This document shows positions 7,233 through 9,346 of a DNA stretch of 9,346 nucleotides, piece by piece (position 1 is the stretch's first letter; each line of letters starts with the position of its first letter). The stretch is from MGBC102946 sp022793145 (lineage in GTDB: Bacteria; Bacillota_I; Bacilli_A; RF39; UBA660). The position numbers and the translations under genes are program-made. The notes under the pieces were generated by a model. It did not search any database, was not told the DNA's origin, and saw only the letters and a program-made list of their open reading frames with translations. The DNA lies in NCBI GenBank assembly GCA_947426265.1, contig CANEDJ010000049.1:1-9346 (forward strand), given 5' to 3'.

Positions 7233-7261
7233 ATTTTATAACGATTATAGAAATTAGTCAA
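7233..7261 (-). promoter_or_regulatory. Sigma-A-type promoter of prepilin copy 2
   Basis: Reading leftward: TTGACT (7261-7256, 5/6 to consensus), 17-base spacer, TAAAAT (7238-7233, 5/6). The predicted start is near 7226, giving a leader of about 16 bases that just includes the SD. It is one of the best promoter matches in the window. Confidence 0.65.
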
Positions 7262-7306
7262 GAATAGGACTTAAAAAGTAGTTTGTTGCATAGATTTTAT
7301 TAGGAC

Positions 7307-7314
7307 AAGGTGAT
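7307..7314 (+). promoter_or_regulatory. Shine-Dalgarno of spoVB
   Basis: AAGGTGAT, again extended toward GGTGAT(C), lies 3 bases before the ATG at 7318 (7 bases from AAGG). It is the same SD variant used by prepilin copy 2 and the DUF421 gene. Confidence 0.7.
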
Positions 7315-7317
7315 CAG

Positions 7318-8607
7318 ATGAAGAACAAGTTAGTGAAATCTACAATCATTTTATTAATTGGTGGTTTTTTTACAAAAATTTTAGGCATGATTATTAGAAT
7401 TGTAATGACAAGAGCAATGGGAACTGAAGGTATTGGAATATATATGTTATTACTGCCTACTTTTACACTTTTTATTGCTCTTGCTCAATTAGGTTTTCCT
7501 GTTGCTATTAGTAAATTAGTTGCAGAAGACAAACATAACAACAAAAACTTAGTTTTTTCTCTGATCCCGATTTCTATGGCTATTAATGGCTTTATCCTAA
7601 TCTTTTTATTTTTTACTTCTTCTTTTATCGCGAATAACTTATTACATGAAGAAAGAAGCTATTATGGGTTATTATGCATAGGATTTGTTCTTCCATTCAT
7701 TAGTATTTCTAGTATTTTAAGAGGGTATTTTTTTGGAAAAGAAAGAATGCTTCCACATGTTATTTCTAATGTGTTGGAAGATATTATAAGACTGGTTACT
7801 TTATTCTTGGGAATCCCCATTTTTCTAAAATCGGGAATTGAATATGCGGTTGCGTTTGTAGTTCTTTCTAATGTTGTTAGTGAAACTACTTCTATTTTGG
7901 TTTTATTTTTCTTTTTGCCAAAGCACTTTAAATTATCAAAAAAAGATTTCGTTCCACATGTTTCTTCTATGAAAGAAATCTTTTCTATTAGCATTCCTAG
8001 TACTGGTAGTAGATTAATTGGAAGTGTTGGCTATTTTTTAGAACCAATTATTTTAACTACCACTCTTTTACATGTTGGTTATTCTAATCAGTTTATTGTA
8101 ACAGAATACGGGATTATCAGCGGATATGTGATGCCTTTATTATTACTTCCCTCTTTTTTTACAGGAGCGATTTCACAAGCACTTCTTCCAATTGTTAGCA
8201 AAAGTTATAGTAGAGGGAAAAAGGTATATACAAAATCAAAAATTAAACAAGCTATCTTTTTTTCATTACTGGTAGGAATCCCTGCGACTGTTATTTTTTT
8301 ATGGATTCCAGAAATTCCACTTCGCTTTATTTACAATACAGAAGAAGGATTATCTTATATTAAGGTTCTTGCACCGATTTGCTTGCTTCATTATATTCAA
8401 GCACCACTTACTAGTTCTTTGCAAGCGATGGGAAAAGCCAAAGAAGCTATGCTTGGGACTTTAGGTGGGATGATTTTAAGGACATTGTTTCTTTATTTTG
8501 GGTGTCTTTTAAAGATTGGTATGTGGGGATTGGTTCTTGCAACTGCAAGTAATATTATTTATGTTACCATTCATCAATATCGACATGTGAAAAAGGTTTT
8601 ACAATAG
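7318..8607 (+). CDS. spoVB: SpoVB-like polysaccharide/lipid flippase (MOP superfamily)
   Basis: A 429-residue, very hydrophobic protein with about 12 membrane helices of the SpoVB/MurJ-related flippase family. The N-terminal block is diagnostic: FTKILGMIIRIVMTR (18-32) followed by MGTEGIGIYML (34-44) and LGFPVAISKLVAED (58-71). SpoVB is needed for spore cortex formation in B. subtilis, presumably by moving lipid-linked peptidoglycan precursors; related paralogues handle other polysaccharides. Its place near comN-secDF and next to a DUF421 gene fits spoVB. It is shorter than B. subtilis SpoVB (about 518 residues), seemingly lacking two helices, yet reads as an uninterrupted frame. No convincing sigma-A promoter is visible in 7211-7317. 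Its stop lies inside the convergent DUF421 gene. A general oligosaccharide flippase is the alternative. Confidence 0.82.
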   Translation: MKNKLVKSTIILLIGGFFTKILGMIIRIVMTRAMGTEGIGIYMLLLPTFTLFIALAQLGFPVAISKLVAEDKHNNKNLVFSLIPISMAINGFILIFLFFTSSFIANNLLHEERSYYGLLCIGFVLPFISISSILRGYFFGKERMLPHVISNVLEDIIRLVTLFLGIPIFLKSGIEYAVAFVVLSNVVSETTSILVLFFFLPKHFKLSKKDFVPHVSSMKEIFSISIPSTGSRLIGSVGYFLEPIILTTTLLHVGYSNQFIVTEYGIISGYVMPLLLLPSFFTGAISQALLPIVSKSYSRGKKVYTKSKIKQAIFFSLLVGIPATVIFLWIPEIPLRFIYNTEEGLSYIKVLAPICLLHYIQAPLTSSLQAMGKAKEAMLGTLGGMILRTLFLYFGCLLKIGMWGLVLATASNIIYVTIHQYRHVKKVLQ

Positions 8608-9228
8608 TTCTTTTCTTGTGATGATAAAGGTTTTGGTAGATGTATAAAAAGCATAAAATACTTCATTTAATTCTACTTGTTTTTGTTTTAAGATTTTGTT
8701 AACCCATAGTTCATCTTTGCCAATTTCTTCTAATGTTTGTCTTTGAATCACGCCATCTAAAATAATTGGAAGTGGATATTCTATTTCTTTTGGGAAAATA
8801 GATAATTTTCCATTGTTTTCTAGTACAGCATAGTTTACTTCTTCTACACTTTTTACTCCGTGTTCTCTTAAACTGGTTAATAAGTCATCTAATGTATAAC
8901 GCAATTTTGACATGGTACTGAATATCAATTTTCCATTTTTTATAATGATGGAAGGAGCTCCATCAACCATTTTTCGAAATTTATCATTTTTCATAGAAAG
9001 AAAACTAATGAACATTTGTAAAAGGGCTAGAACAGTAATAGGTATGATAGAAGAAAAAATAGAAACAGTTTCTTCTGAAATGGAGAAAACTGCACATTCT
9101 GCCATTAAAATGGTAACTAAAAAATCATAGGTTGTTATTTTGCTGATTTCTTTTTTTCCCATCAAACGATGAATGAATAAAATATAAAGATATAAGACAA
9201 TACTTTTCCAAATTAAACCAATATACAT
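8599..9228 (-). CDS. YetF/YrbG-like DUF421 membrane protein
   Basis: A 209-residue protein of the DUF421 family. Three membrane helices lie at about 4-21, 33-52 and 58-78, with RLMGKKEIS (21-29) at the first loop. A cytosolic domain follows with DGAPSIIIKNGK (89-100), LDDLLTSLREHG (113-124) and EVNYAVLENNGKLS (130-143), then a tail with LPIILDG (153-159). This matches YetF/YrbG-type proteins; some Bacillus members form complexes with small spore proteins, but the molecular function here is not known. The ATG at 9228 is chosen because AGGTGAT (9239-9233) precedes it; the in-frame GTG at 9237 is part of that SD. The gene converges on spoVB and overlaps its end by 9 bases. In B. subtilis, a DUF421 gene (yrbG) also sits beside spoVB. 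Confidence 0.88.
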   Translation of the reverse strand: MYIGLIWKSIVLYLYILFIHRLMGKKEISKITTYDFLVTILMAECAVFSISEETVSIFSSIIPITVLALLQMFISFLSMKNDKFRKMVDGAPSIIIKNGKLIFSTMSKLRYTLDDLLTSLREHGVKSVEEVNYAVLENNGKLSIFPKEIEYPLPIILDGVIQRQTLEEIGKDELWVNKILKQKQVELNEVFYAFYTSTKTFIITRKELL

Positions 9229-9232
9229 AATT

Positions 9233-9239
9233 ATCACCT
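9233..9239 (-). promoter_or_regulatory. Shine-Dalgarno AGGTGAT of the DUF421 gene
   Basis: AGGTGAT lies 4 bases before the ATG at 9228 and contains an in-frame GTG (9237-9235) which would otherwise be taken as the start. The preceding bases make AGAATAGGTGAT, identical over 12 bases to the leader of prepilin copy 2. Confidence 0.65.
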
Positions 9240-9255
9240 ATTCTATTATGAATGG

Positions 9256-9285
9256 TTGTCTATTTTTTATACAAATGAATACAAT
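9256..9285 (+). promoter_or_regulatory. Candidate rightward promoter at the window edge
   Basis: TTGTCT (9256-9261), 18-base spacer, TACAAT (9280-9285, 5/6 to -10). The predicted start is near 9292, very close to the AAGGAG at 9291-9296, so the leader would be short and the assignment is uncertain. It is divergent from the DUF421 gene. Confidence 0.35.
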
Positions 9286-9290
9286 TTAGT

Positions 9291-9318
9291 AAGGAGACCA
9301 ACTATGAATAGTCAATAA
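9291..9318 (+). other. Strong ribosome binding site followed by a four-codon ORF
   Basis: AAGGAG (9291-9296) lies exactly 7 bases before an ATG at 9304, a near-ideal initiation site. The frame reads Met-Asn-Ser-Gln and stops with TAA at 9316. The +1 frame stays open from 9308 to the window end and includes a TTG at 9323 followed by Lys-Lys-Ile-Phe. It could be a leader peptide, a gene broken by a one-base insertion near its start, or chance; the window ends too soon to decide. Confidence 0.3.
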
Positions 9319-9346
9319 TTTTTTGAAAAAAATTTTTAAACATAAA

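Noticed and set aside
7289..7296. Sporulation-type (sigma-E/K-like) -10, CATAGATT, before spoVB
   Set aside because: No matching -35 element 14-15 bases upstream; in AT-rich DNA the -10 alone is not enough.
9266..9271. TATAAA as -10 of the DUF421 gene (minus strand)
   Set aside because: The hexamer 17 bases upstream (CCTTAC) does not resemble a -35; I cannot support a promoter call.
9317..9338. A/T palindrome at the right edge as a terminator
   Set aside because: All A-T with almost no loop; such palindromes are expected by chance in this composition.

Overview
The window is AT-rich (roughly 30% G+C by eye), uses the standard genetic code and has Shine-Dalgarno-led genes throughout. Gene content (fused SecDF, ComN-type regulator, bifunctional Rel, Dtd, SpoVB, YetF/DUF421) points to a low-GC Gram-positive of the Bacillota, most likely a Bacilli- or Clostridia-like gut-type lineage with a sporulation ancestry. 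The neighbourhood DUF421 - spoVB - comN - secDF - ... - relA - dtd matches, from memory, the Bacillus subtilis order yrbG - spoVB - comN(yrzD) - secDF - ... - relA - dtd. The block is therefore an old core locus, not a mobile island. I see no insertion sequence, phage gene, CRISPR array, tRNA or rRNA.

Layout, left to right. Positions 1-78 hold two hairpins, the left one terminator-like for leftward transcripts. Positions 79-432 (minus) encode a type IV prepilin-like protein with its own promoter. Positions 511-536 hold a terminator for the operon to its right. That operon, all minus strand, is relA (2044-4209), dtd (1607-2044, joined by a TAATG overlap) and an AI-2E-family transporter (535-1602). 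Just upstream lie secDF (4254-6491) and comN (6494-6772), two bases apart, with a good promoter in front of comN. A terminator at 6831-6860 closes a second prepilin-like gene (6857-7210, minus), which is divergent from spoVB (7318-8607, plus). spoVB runs convergently into a YetF/DUF421 gene (8599-9228, minus) with a 9-base overlap. The last 100 bases look like the promoter and ribosome binding site of a rightward unit whose only in-frame product is four codons long.

The core genes serve protein export (SecDF), its flanking competence-type regulator (ComN), the stringent response (Rel), D-aminoacyl-tRNA proofreading (Dtd) and envelope/sporulation functions (SpoVB, DUF421). The unusual layer is a pair of stand-alone pseudopilin genes. 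They encode proteins of identical length (117 residues) that align without gaps at 61/117 identity, each with its own promoter, flanking the sec/rel block and with no pilus assembly genes in the window. They are the best candidates for something little described. Several start sites also needed correction because the SD itself contains a GTG.
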